Below, piece by piece: positions 46,787-53,977 of a DNA stretch of 64,000 nucleotides. Below the pieces are notes generated by a model. It made no database searches and was not told where the DNA came from. It saw nothing but the letters and a program-made list of their open reading frames with translations. This DNA is from Coraliomargarita algicola (GTDB lineage: Bacteria; Verrucomicrobiota; Verrucomicrobiia; Opitutales; Coraliomargaritaceae): NCBI RefSeq assembly GCF_033878955.1, contig NZ_CP138858.1:4677001-4741000 (forward strand). Direction: 5' to 3'. The stretch's first letter is position 1; each line of letters starts with the position of its first letter. The position numbers were made by a program, and so were the translations under genes.

Positions 46787-48184
46787 ATGAAGAACTATCT
46801 CTACAGCCTAATTCTTTGCCTATTGGCTCAGATCGTCTCTGCGCAAACTTACCGCTTCGAAATCTATCAGAGTCATGCGGATGGTATTTATCAGGCCGGG
46901 GAGCCCATCGTTTTTAAAGTGCGCATGTTGGAAGATGGCGAAGCGATTACGGATAAAGGCTTCCGCTGTATTCTCTATCACAATCGCAAGGAAGTGGCTC
47001 GCGAGGATTTTTTCACCGCGGATCTGGTGGAATACACGACTCAGTTGGAGGCGCCTGGATGGTGTCAGCTGACTGTGGTCGGGATCAGTGCCGAAGGTAA
47101 ACCGCTCTATCACGAGGTCGGCGGTCGCAGGCAGCAAGCGCTCGGGTATTCGGGCGCGGTGGTCGATCCACTGGAGATGAAGCCGGGCTTGGCAGAACCT
47201 GATGATTTTGATGCTTTTTGGGCTCAGGAGAAAGCGAAGTTGCAAGCAATCCCGCTGCTGGCCAAGCGAACACTTGTGCCGGATGTGCACGCGAGTTTTC
47301 AGATCGAGTATGTCGAAGTTCCCGTGGGCAGCGGATTTCGTCCCGTCAATGCCACACTCAAAATACCAGCCAATGCGCAAGCGAAGTCACTGCCGATTTT
47401 TGTCCATGTGCATGGGGCGGGGGTGCATTTGCCAAAGACGAATTTGGCTTGGCAACCACCTGTGCCTAAAGAGTCCTCGGTGAAGGGGCCTGTCATTTTT
47501 ATGAATTTAAATGCGCATGGCCTTCCCAACGATCAGCCGCAGGAATTCTATACCGCACTGAGAGAGGGAGCGTTGAAAGACTATCCATATCAAAATATTG
47601 ATGATCCCGACCGCTACTATATGAAGGGCGTGATCCTTCGTTTGATGCGGGCCTTGGAATTTATGAAGACCTTACCTGAGTGGGATGGACAGAATGTCAT
47701 CGTATCCGGCGGAAGCCAGGGAGGTGCACAAGCGCTCATCGCGGCAGGGCTGGATACTGACGTGAGCTTTATATATGCAGACGTGCCTGCCATGTGTGAT
47801 TTTGGTGGCCCCGTGGTGGGGCATGCTCCCGGTTGGCCGCGGCCCTATGAGGGGCATGAGGACGGGACTTATCGATTGACACTGGCAAGCCCGAGCCAGG
47901 AGCAGACTGTAGGTGTCGAAGACATTGTGCACCTCGGATATTTTGATGCGGCTAATTTTGCCTGTCGTATTCGCGCCCAAGCGGTCTTACGCACAGGAGG
48001 TTGGGATGGAGTTTGCCCGCCAACGGGGGTCTTTGCCGCCTACAATAATATTCCGACTGAGAATAAATCAATTCAGTTTGCTCCGCAGGGCGGGCATACG
48101 CGTGGCAATTATAAAGCCGATCAGGAACAGGACTTGGCCTTATACATCGGAGATCGCAAGCAGCCTTCGATCAGCGTGGAATAG
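46787..48184 (+). CDS. Acetyl xylan esterase-like protein (CE7/AXE1 type), exported
   Basis: 465 residues with signal peptide MKNYLYSLILCLLAQIVSAQ. A beta-rich N-terminal domain (~20-130) precedes an alpha/beta-hydrolase domain of the AXE1 (PF05448) type: 'EPDDFDAFWAQEKAKLQAIPL', 'PIFVHVHGAGVH', nucleophile Ser310 in 'VIVSGGSQGGAQAL', 'VGVEDIVHLGYFDAANFACRIRAQAVLRTGGWDGVCPPTGVFAAYN' with the Asp position, and His in 'QGGHT'. Members remove O-acetyl groups from xylo- or other oligosaccharides. Gene position directly after the GH-A/CBM gene suggests a shared transcript. With the SGNH and DUF4886 proteins this makes a third likely deacylase, pointing to an acetylated glycan. Confidence 0.9.
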   Translation: MKNYLYSLILCLLAQIVSAQTYRFEIYQSHADGIYQAGEPIVFKVRMLEDGEAITDKGFRCILYHNRKEVAREDFFTADLVEYTTQLEAPGWCQLTVVGISAEGKPLYHEVGGRRQQALGYSGAVVDPLEMKPGLAEPDDFDAFWAQEKAKLQAIPLLAKRTLVPDVHASFQIEYVEVPVGSGFRPVNATLKIPANAQAKSLPIFVHVHGAGVHLPKTNLAWQPPVPKESSVKGPVIFMNLNAHGLPNDQPQEFYTALREGALKDYPYQNIDDPDRYYMKGVILRLMRALEFMKTLPEWDGQNVIVSGGSQGGAQALIAAGLDTDVSFIYADVPAMCDFGGPVVGHAPGWPRPYEGHEDGTYRLTLASPSQEQTVGVEDIVHLGYFDAANFACRIRAQAVLRTGGWDGVCPPTGVFAAYNNIPTENKSIQFAPQGGHTRGNYKADQEQDLALYIGDRKQPSISVE

Positions 48185-48273
48185 CCTTACTCGGAGACGC
48201 AAAACCTATGTTTACCGTGGGCCCAGCGGCAGCTTGAGCGGATTGCTTGGGGGCGCTTCGCCTCTTCGCTGCA

Positions 48274-48302
48274 GTTGCGGAGCGTCGCAACGCAAATTAT
48301 TT
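48274..48302 (+). terminator. Candidate terminator after the acetyl esterase gene
   Basis: GTTGCG (48274-48279) and CGCAAC (48286-48291) form a 6-bp GC-rich stem with a 6-nt loop, followed after GC by an AT-rich stretch (AAATTATTTTAT). It lies 90 nt after the esterase stop, in a 177-nt gap, so it may end the glycan operon before the phosphatase gene. Confidence 0.4.
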
Positions 48303-48361
48303 TATAAAATATTAGCCTTCACTGTGTCCGTGTTCTCATTCTACTGTTTAGGTTTCTACTT

Positions 48362-48829
48362 ATGCATCGCATCTTATTTTTATGTATGGGCAATATTTGT
48401 CGTTCACCAGCAGGGCATTGTGTCTTGCAGCATTTGGTGGACGAGGCTGGCCTAACAGATCATTTCGAAATTGAATCCGCCGGTACCACCGGTTTTCATG
48501 TGGGCGCTCCGCCTGATTCACGTATGCAACAGGTTATGCGTGAACGGGGGATTCCAGTCATCGGGCGATCCCGGCAACTGGAAGCTGAGGATCTTGAATA
48601 TTATGATCTAATTCTAGCGATGGATCAGGACAATTTCGACGGTGCACGTTACTTGGACCGGCGCGGGCAGTATGGGGATAAGATTAAGCTCTTTTGTGAA
48701 TATTGCACGGAGCATGATGAACGTGAAGTGCCCGACCCATATTATGGTGGTGATCGAGGCTTCGATCATGTCATGGATCTGATTGAGGATGGTTGTCGAA
48801 ATCTGCTAAAGGAGCTTTCCGCTCTATAG
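48362..48829 (+). CDS. Low-molecular-weight protein-tyrosine phosphatase
   Basis: 155 residues, typical length. The N-terminus 'RILFLCMGNICRSPAGH' is the phosphate-binding loop C-X5-R with nucleophile Cys8 and Arg14. The general acid Asp is in 'VPDPYYGG' (about residue 125). 'ESAGTTGFHVGAPPDSRMQQVMRERGI' is also characteristic. The enzyme dephosphorylates tyrosine on proteins in the cytoplasm; in many bacteria it works with tyrosine kinases in capsule or exopolysaccharide export, but no such kinase is near. Its end overlaps the convergent lrgB by 6 nt. No functional link to either neighbour is evident. Confidence 0.95.
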   Translation: MHRILFLCMGNICRSPAGHCVLQHLVDEAGLTDHFEIESAGTTGFHVGAPPDSRMQQVMRERGIPVIGRSRQLEAEDLEYYDLILAMDQDNFDGARYLDRRGQYGDKIKLFCEYCTEHDEREVPDPYYGGDRGFDHVMDLIEDGCRNLLKELSAL

Positions 48830-49507
48830 GCTAGAGATCAATCCGGCAAGCAACACATTTAGCAAGCCTGCGAGAATCATGATCAGGCTGGCGACGACGC
48901 CTTCTTCCTGTCCTATTTCGCGGGCTTTGGCGACGCCGGCTCCATGGGCTCCCATGCCGAAGAGGGCGCCGCGAGCGAAGCTGGAGCGGATCGGTAAGAA
49001 ACAGAGTAAGCTTTCTCCAATGGCAGCTCCAAATAATCCCGTGATTGCTGTGAAGATTGCAGTTAATTCCGGTACGCCGCCGATTCGAGAGGATGCTTCC
49101 ATGGCCAAGGGGGTCGTGACCGAGCGAGGCAGTAGACTTGCTCGGATTTCCGGGGAAAAGTGAAAAAATGCGGCGAGCCCCCAGCAAGTGGCAAATGCAA
49201 GAAGACTGCCGACTGCAACGCCTATACACAGGAGTAACCAATGCTTTTGGATTAAGGCTTGTTGCCGATAGATCGGAATCGCAAATGCGACCGTTGCGGG
49301 GCCTAGCAGCCAAATCATCCAATTGGTGCCAAGCAAATATTCCCGATAATTGGCATGTAGGGCGAGGATTAGTATGCCGCAGCCTGCCCAAGTCACTAGC
49401 ATCGGTGAACTCCACCAGCGCCCGTATGTACGATGTAATTTTTGCGAGCTTAGATAGATCGTGAGTGTGCAGGCGCACCAGAAGCTGCCTTGAATGATTT
49501 CAATCAT
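48824..49507 (-). CDS. lrgB: LrgB/CidB-family membrane protein
   Basis: 228 residues from the ATG at 49507 (MIEIIQGSFW); a ten-codon extension upstream is rejected because it runs into lrgA. Several hydrophobic segments and the LrgB pattern 'WLLGPATVAFAIPIYRQ', 'LLPRSVTTPLAMEASSRIGGVPELTAIF', 'TGLFGAAIG' and 'ARGALFGMGAHGAGVAKAREIGQEEGVVASLIMILAGLLNVL' identify it. With LrgA it forms a holin/antiholin-like or, in later studies, a small-organic-acid (pyruvate or glycolate) export system in the inner membrane. The start overlaps the lrgA stop by 8 nt. The divergent LysR gene is the likely regulator. Confidence 0.93.
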   Translation of the reverse strand: MIEIIQGSFWCACTLTIYLSSQKLHRTYGRWWSSPMLVTWAGCGILILALHANYREYLLGTNWMIWLLGPATVAFAIPIYRQQALIQKHWLLLCIGVAVGSLLAFATCWGLAAFFHFSPEIRASLLPRSVTTPLAMEASSRIGGVPELTAIFTAITGLFGAAIGESLLCFLPIRSSFARGALFGMGAHGAGVAKAREIGQEEGVVASLIMILAGLLNVLLAGLISSL

Positions 49508-49901
49508 TACGTAAACGAAATCCAATTTCCACCACACAAGCGGTTCCGCACATGACTGCGAGCGTGCTTATAAAGACTACTATGAGTAGTTTGACGCCGA
49601 GCATGCTGAACAAGTCCGGGCGATTGACTAAGGCCAGCATGGCAGGCACGAAAAAAAGCATCAAGTGCTGGAGTAAATCATTGGCACCATGCTCGACCCA
49701 AGTCGCGGGTAACATGCGACGGTTCAATAAAAACCAAAGTAATAATAGCCCAACTAAGCTTCCTGGTATGGGCCAGTTTAGTTTCGCCGTGAATTGCTGT
49801 GCAAGCCAACAGAATAGGGCTAGGGCGATCACCTGTATCCCGCGCTGCTGGATGGAGACACTCTGATGTGTGGCTGCGGAAACTGTTTCTATCATCTTCA
49901 T
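49500..49901 (-). CDS. lrgA: LrgA/CidA-family membrane protein
   Basis: 133 residues with four hydrophobic segments and the family pattern 'WPIPGSLVGLLLLWFLLNRRMLPATWVEHGANDLLQHLMLFFVPAMLALVN'. It is first in a two-gene unit with lrgB. CidA/LrgA proteins were named holin-like regulators of murein hydrolase and autolysis; with LrgB they are also implicated in pyruvate or glycolate transport. Divergent from a LysR gene, with 80 nt between start codons, an arrangement also seen with CidR-type regulators. Confidence 0.93.
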   Translation of the reverse strand: MKMIETVSAATHQSVSIQQRGIQVIALALFCWLAQQFTAKLNWPIPGSLVGLLLLWFLLNRRMLPATWVEHGANDLLQHLMLFFVPAMLALVNRPDLFSMLGVKLLIVVFISTLAVMCGTACVVEIGFRLRND

Positions 49902-49952
49902 TGATCTAGCGATTATAACATGCTTATTGCTATTCTATAAATGAATTGATGG

Positions 49953-49972
49953 AATGATTGTTATTCTTCATT
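49953..49972. promoter_or_regulatory. Candidate LysR-type binding box
   Basis: AATGA (49953-49957) and TCATT (49968-49972) form a dyad with a 10-nt AT-rich centre, just upstream of the LysR start at 49982. Spacing and composition fit a LysR-type recognition site used for autoregulation and for lrgA control. The arms are short, so chance is possible. Confidence 0.3.
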
Positions 49973-49981
49973 GGAATGATT

Positions 49982-50869
49982 ATGGAACTTCGGCATTTAG
50001 AATATTTTGTATCTGTTGTACGTTTGGGAAGCTTCACAGCTGCGGCCAAAGCGTTGGGGACGACTCAGCCCACAGTCAGCAAGGCGTTGTCGATCTTGGA
50101 ACATGAATGTGGTGCGCGGCTACTGGATCGTTTAAGCGAGGGCGTCAAGGTGACTGATCTGGGCGAGGTCGTGCTACGGCGGGCGACTGCGATGCTTGCT
50201 GAGAGAGAATATCTGCAGGCTGAAATTGCGGCGCACAAAGGTTTAGTGACGGGGCACTTGCGTCTGGGGCTGCCTGCATTGGGCAGTAGTGTGTTATTTG
50301 CGCCCTTGGTGGCTGCTTATCGCCAGCGATACCCCGGGATCGAGATCGATCTGCATGAGCAGGGCAGCCGTCGACTGGAAGAGATGGTGCGATCAGGCCA
50401 AATCGAAATGGGGGCCACTCTGGCTCCGGTGCCGTCTGATTTTGAGTGGCAAGCAGTCGTGGATGAGCCGATGCTGGCATTATTGCCGCGGGGGCATCCA
50501 TTGGCAGGGCGGCGTGCTGTCAAATTTGATGAGCTGGTTTCGAGTCCATTCATCACATTTGAAGAGGGCTTTGTGCTGAATGTGATATTGGCCAAAGCTT
50601 GTCGTGCACGCAACGTTACCTTAAATGTGGCGGCACGTGGAGCGCATGCTGATTTTATCATCGCTTTGGTGGCCGCGGGCTTGGGCGTCTCTTTGCTGCC
50701 ACGTGTGGAGGTCGAGTCGCGCGGTCAGCTTTCTGTGTTCACTGCACTGATCGACGAACCGGATTTACGTTGGCGCCTTGGTTTGATGTGGCGTCGTTCA
50801 TTGCCGCTCTCGCCGGCCGCGTCCCGCTGGTTGGATCTTGTCAATGAATCGCCCCTAGCTCGACTATGA
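49982..50869 (+). CDS. LysR-family transcriptional regulator (CidR-like position)
   Basis: 295 residues from the ATG at 49982 (MELRHLEYFVSVVRLGSFTAAAKALGTTQPTVSKALSILEHECGARLLDR), which begins the LysR helix-turn-helix exactly; an eight-codon extension is unnecessary. The effector domain (about 90-290) has 'RLGLPALGSSVLFAPLVAAYRQRYPGIEIDLHEQGSRRLEEMV'. LysR proteins sense small molecules, and CidR senses acetate or pyruvate metabolism in firmicutes. Divergent placement makes lrgAB the probable target. Target and ligand are inferred from context. Confidence 0.92.
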   Translation: MELRHLEYFVSVVRLGSFTAAAKALGTTQPTVSKALSILEHECGARLLDRLSEGVKVTDLGEVVLRRATAMLAEREYLQAEIAAHKGLVTGHLRLGLPALGSSVLFAPLVAAYRQRYPGIEIDLHEQGSRRLEEMVRSGQIEMGATLAPVPSDFEWQAVVDEPMLALLPRGHPLAGRRAVKFDELVSSPFITFEEGFVLNVILAKACRARNVTLNVAARGAHADFIIALVAAGLGVSLLPRVEVESRGQLSVFTALIDEPDLRWRLGLMWRRSLPLSPAASRWLDLVNESPLARL

Positions 50870-50965
50870 GGTTTGGGCATTTTGAGTTTCGTCTCTTTTG
50901 CTTGGACTACAGGGCTCATCGGGATGGTCAGAGACTGTGTGTCGATCAACTTGTTGCCTTAGTCT

Positions 50966-51499
50966 CTATCGTTTCAGTTCTATTGCCAGGCTCAATAATT
51001 TAGAGCTCATGCGTATGTTGAGCCTTTCCGCTTGTTTGCAATTTATCTTAAAACGCAGACGGTTATTCGTTGTTACGAACTGGATGAGCCCACCTGATTC
51101 CAGAAATCCGGCTTCTTCTCCGATGAGAACGATTTGTTCTTTCTCGGAGAGCTGCACGAGCTCGGGCCACAGCGCTTGCATACCGCGGGGAATAAATAGC
51201 AGATCGACTTGTTTGATCGCCTCCTTTTGTTTGAAATCGGTGACGGTGATGGGTTTGCCGTGCTCTTTGTATTTCCTTGCTGTGCAGATTGCATTTATTT
51301 TAGCAACTACGCTCGCGGAGTTCATTACGCCAATCCGGTGCCCTTTGCTGTTCGTGTGATCCCACTCAATAAACTCCAGAAAGTTGACCAAGTAACCTGC
51401 TTTCAGGTTTTCTTCTTGGACGGTTTGAGCATGTAGACCCCAGGGAAGTATCGCCAAGAGTGCACAAATGCAGAGCTGGAGTTGGAGTGTGCGTATCAT
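50966..51499 (-). CDS. YfiR/DUF4154-family periplasmic protein
   Basis: 177 residues with signal peptide (LQLCICALLAILPWGLHAQ). Family features: 'EENLKAGYLVNFLEFIEWDH' after the signal, 'IGVMNSASVVAKIN', 'QVDLLFIPRGM', 'LIGEEAGFLESGGLIQFVTTNNRLRFKINCKQAERLNIRMSSKLLSLA' at the C-terminus. In Pseudomonas YfiR is a periplasmic repressor of the diguanylate cyclase YfiN, but many YfiR-like genes simply accompany TonB receptors or sensor kinases. It lies 20 nt after the TonB receptor stop, so the two are operonic. No YfiN-type GGDEF gene is present; the only nucleotide cyclase nearby is the CHASE2 protein at 57386. Confidence 0.85.
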   Translation of the reverse strand: MIRTLQLQLCICALLAILPWGLHAQTVQEENLKAGYLVNFLEFIEWDHTNSKGHRIGVMNSASVVAKINAICTARKYKEHGKPITVTDFKQKEAIKQVDLLFIPRGMQALWPELVQLSEKEQIVLIGEEAGFLESGGLIQFVTTNNRLRFKINCKQAERLNIRMSSKLLSLAIELKR

Positions 51500-51519
51500 T
51501 CGTATGAGCGTCTGATCGC

Positions 51520-53586
51520 TTAGAATAGATAGGTGAGCTCTAGGTAGAATTCACGCTTTTGTTCTGAATTGTCGCCAATATAGTCTAAGAGCACGTTTTC
51601 TGCGGTGCTGCTATCCAGTAGGTTACGTCCGACTAGAGAGAGTTCGAGTTGCTCGGTGGGAGTCCAGGTGAGGCGTGCGTCCAATTGTAGGATATTATCT
51701 TGCTCGACGTTTATATCGCTGGGGCCGTATGAGCTGGTATAGCGGAGGCCTAAATCGGTGCGCCAATTATCATTGAGCTGACCAGCCAATAAGATTGAGG
51801 CGATGTGCTGAGGGGATTGCTCAGACATCAAGCTATACAGTATATAGTTATAAGTCGCTGCAAAGGGATCTATGGAGTCAGTGGTGCTTAGTTGTTGGTA
51901 GTCCGTTTGTAGGTAGGCGTAGGCGAGTGTTGCCTGCCAGTGCTTCGAGAGCACGTGTGTGTAATGTAGGTCCAAGCCGTATGTATCTGCGTTGGCGATG
52001 TTGTCTGATTGTATCTGTATACGCAGATAGGGATCGGCGGGGGCGTTTTCGATACTGTAGCCGCGGTAGCTTTGTCCGATTAGGCCTCGGTATCGATTGA
52101 AGAAAGCGCTGGCGCCGAATTCGTTGCCAGATTCGAAGTTGTGGCGGTAGCCTAGTTCGATTGTTTGGATGTCTTCATTTTCGGGGATATCTTCATTATA
52201 CCATTGGATTTGCAAATTGCTGACCGCGTGGATCCCGAACGGGTCGATTGCATTTAACCCGTTGTTGAGTGTTTCTCCATAGGCGACCAGCGAATTAAGC
52301 GGTCGGCTGGAACGACTGTAGCTGAGCCATATGCGGTCTTGGGAAGAGGGGCGGTAGAGCAGACTGATGGAGGGGGACCATTCGATTGTTTGGCCGAGTG
52401 TTTCGTAGCGTACGGAGAGCGCAGTGGTCAGTTCCAGTTTGTCTTCGATTAAGGGCTTGGTCCATTGAACGCCTAAGTGAGCATTGGAGTCGAACGGTAC
52501 CTCGTCGGAGAATGTGACTGAGTAGCTGTTATTGAAATGAATCTGGCTGGCGGTGATGCCGCCAGTGAGCACAAGCTCGTGCCCATTCGCAAGCTGGCTG
52601 CGGCTACTTGCTTCGACGCCCCATACATTTTGATAAAAGGATGCGTAGGCAGCAGAAAAATCAGCGTAGGCGTACCAGGCTTGGATGGAAATGCCCTCGT
52701 CGTCGCTAAACTGGCGTATCCATTTGCTCTGCAAATTGAGTCCGAGCTCTTCTTTGTCGTTACTGCGAACGAGCCCTTTGTTGGTGAGCATGTCTTCTTC
52801 GCTGGTGGGGTGGGCGCCGCTGTAGCCTAAGTCGGATCCGTGCACATTCGCGGTGAAGCTGAGCAGGTCTTCGGAGGTCCAACGCGTGTCATAGCGCATG
52901 CCGGCGCGGAATGTTTGCCAGTCATCACCACCGATTCCTTCGAAATTACTCTCGCTGCGGTCTTGGTATTTCGCATAGACACGGGCGGCCGATTTTTCGT
53001 CGATACTCCATCCTGTACGCGTTTCTACTGCGCGATTCTGGGTGCCGATGCGCGCTTGCACGTAGCTCCCTAAAGTTTCGAAGGCGGTTTTCATGACCAC
53101 GTTGACCGTTCCATTGCCCCCGTTGTTGTTCCAAAGAATGCCTCCCGGGCCATATACGACTTCCACGGAAGCCATGTCTGCAAAGTTCAGGTCATGTTGA
53201 CTGCCGGATAGCCCAGAAAAAATGGAGGCGTCCACGCTTTGACCATCGACTGTAAAAGGCACGCGACCGAACCAATTTGAATTCATGCCGTGGATGCCGA
53301 TGCCCCAACTGCCATTGGTCGGGCGCACTACGTGAACGCCGGGTGCATACCGCAGCATTTCCGGGATTGAATCGACCGGGAGGGAATTGATGGCGTCCTC
53401 ATCGAATACATATGAGTTTACCGGAGCATCAAAGAGTCGGGATGCCTGTTTGGCGGAAACGACGACGGGGGCATTGGCCAGCTCCTCTAGGCTCCATTCG
53501 GCGATCTCGCCTGACAAACTATTGAGAAAACATACACTGAATACGATGGCTATGGGCGTGGTAAATGGAATCGGGCTGCTGTTCAA
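51520..53586 (-). CDS. TonB-dependent outer-membrane receptor
   Basis: 688 residues starting with TTG at 53586, chosen because an AAAGGAG ribosome-binding site stands 4 nt upstream and a signal peptide follows (IAIVFSVCFLNSLSGE). The plug domain (~45-170) has 'SIPEMLRYAPGVHVVRPTNGSWGIGIHGMN' and 'VEVVYGPGGILWNNNGGNGTVNVVMK'. A 22-strand-type barrel follows and the protein ends in Phe after 'REFYLELTYLF', as outer-membrane proteins do. No N-terminal signalling extension for anti-sigma interaction. It imports a ligand by TonB energy; the ligand is unknown. Downstream YfiR is co-transcribed. It diverges from the 53978 operon across a 391-nt region. Confidence 0.93.
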   Translation of the reverse strand: MNSSPIPFTTPIAIVFSVCFLNSLSGEIAEWSLEELANAPVVVSAKQASRLFDAPVNSYVFDEDAINSLPVDSIPEMLRYAPGVHVVRPTNGSWGIGIHGMNSNWFGRVPFTVDGQSVDASIFSGLSGSQHDLNFADMASVEVVYGPGGILWNNNGGNGTVNVVMKTAFETLGSYVQARIGTQNRAVETRTGWSIDEKSAARVYAKYQDRSESNFEGIGGDDWQTFRAGMRYDTRWTSEDLLSFTANVHGSDLGYSGAHPTSEEDMLTNKGLVRSNDKEELGLNLQSKWIRQFSDDEGISIQAWYAYADFSAAYASFYQNVWGVEASSRSQLANGHELVLTGGITASQIHFNNSYSVTFSDEVPFDSNAHLGVQWTKPLIEDKLELTTALSVRYETLGQTIEWSPSISLLYRPSSQDRIWLSYSRSSRPLNSLVAYGETLNNGLNAIDPFGIHAVSNLQIQWYNEDIPENEDIQTIELGYRHNFESGNEFGASAFFNRYRGLIGQSYRGYSIENAPADPYLRIQIQSDNIANADTYGLDLHYTHVLSKHWQATLAYAYLQTDYQQLSTTDSIDPFAATYNYILYSLMSEQSPQHIASILLAGQLNDNWRTDLGLRYTSSYGPSDINVEQDNILQLDARLTWTPTEQLELSLVGRNLLDSSTAENVLLDYIGDNSEQKREFYLELTYLF

Positions 53587-53977
53587 ATTACTCCTTTCTA
53601 GGGGGCGTCAGTATGATAATATGCGGGAATGCCATTACATGTATTGCCATTCGTTATAGGCCAATCAGGGCATGGTAAATGAATAAGTCGAACTCCTTAT
53701 TCATTCGCGCGAATTTTACATATTATGGTGTGAAACTCTACTGGTAGGACGGGCTGATGGGAGAGTGTGGTACGAGGTGCATTTGATGCACTGTATGTTT
53801 GATTGGATGCGATCTCTGCCTGTTTGTCTAAGAATGTGAGGGAGTGGATTATTAGTGTCGTACTATATTGCGCCCCGTGTCACTTATTCTTGCAATTAAG
53901 ATGATTTTCGCTACCCAGCTAGGTATTAAACCCTAATTATTGTTTAATGTTTAAGCGCTATTACAGTTAGAACAGCC
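53587..53977. promoter_or_regulatory. 391-nt divergent control region with three inverted repeats
   Basis: No gene is visible. It must hold promoters for the leftward TonB receptor-YfiR pair and the rightward three-gene operon. Structures seen: AATGAATAAG (53679-53688) and CTTATTCATT (53697-53706), perfect 10-bp arms with an 8-nt loop; GTGCAT (53777-53782) and ATGCAC (53786-53791), 3-nt loop; ATTAAAC (53925-53931) and GTTTAAT (53942-53948), 10-nt loop, 30 nt before the rightward ATG. The last is well placed as an operator. The regulator is unknown. Confidence 0.45.
53591..53597 (-). promoter_or_regulatory. Ribosome-binding site that fixes the TTG start of the TonB receptor
   Basis: On the minus strand the bases read AAAGGAG, followed by 4 nt and TTG. 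It is one of the few clear Shine-Dalgarno sequences in the window and supports the non-ATG start. Confidence 0.7.

Noticed and set aside
46820..47380. 186-codon leftward frame inside the acetyl esterase gene
   Set aside because: Antisense to a clear esterase with catalytic motifs; no independent evidence.
48225..48300. GC-rich, possibly tRNA-like stretch before the phosphatase gene
   Set aside because: No cloverleaf with T-loop GTTCGA or acceptor pairing could be drawn; only a 6-bp hairpin, listed as a candidate terminator.
48831..49478. 215-codon leftward frame overlapping lrgB
   Set aside because: Same strand, different frame from lrgB; Arg/His/Ser-rich translation with no membrane segments, whereas the lrgB frame has full family motifs.
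50930..50967. AGAGACT ... AGTCTCT inverted repeat between the LysR and YfiR genes as a terminator
   Set aside because: 7-bp stem with a 24-nt loop and no T run on either strand; overlaps the YfiR stop; too weak to list.
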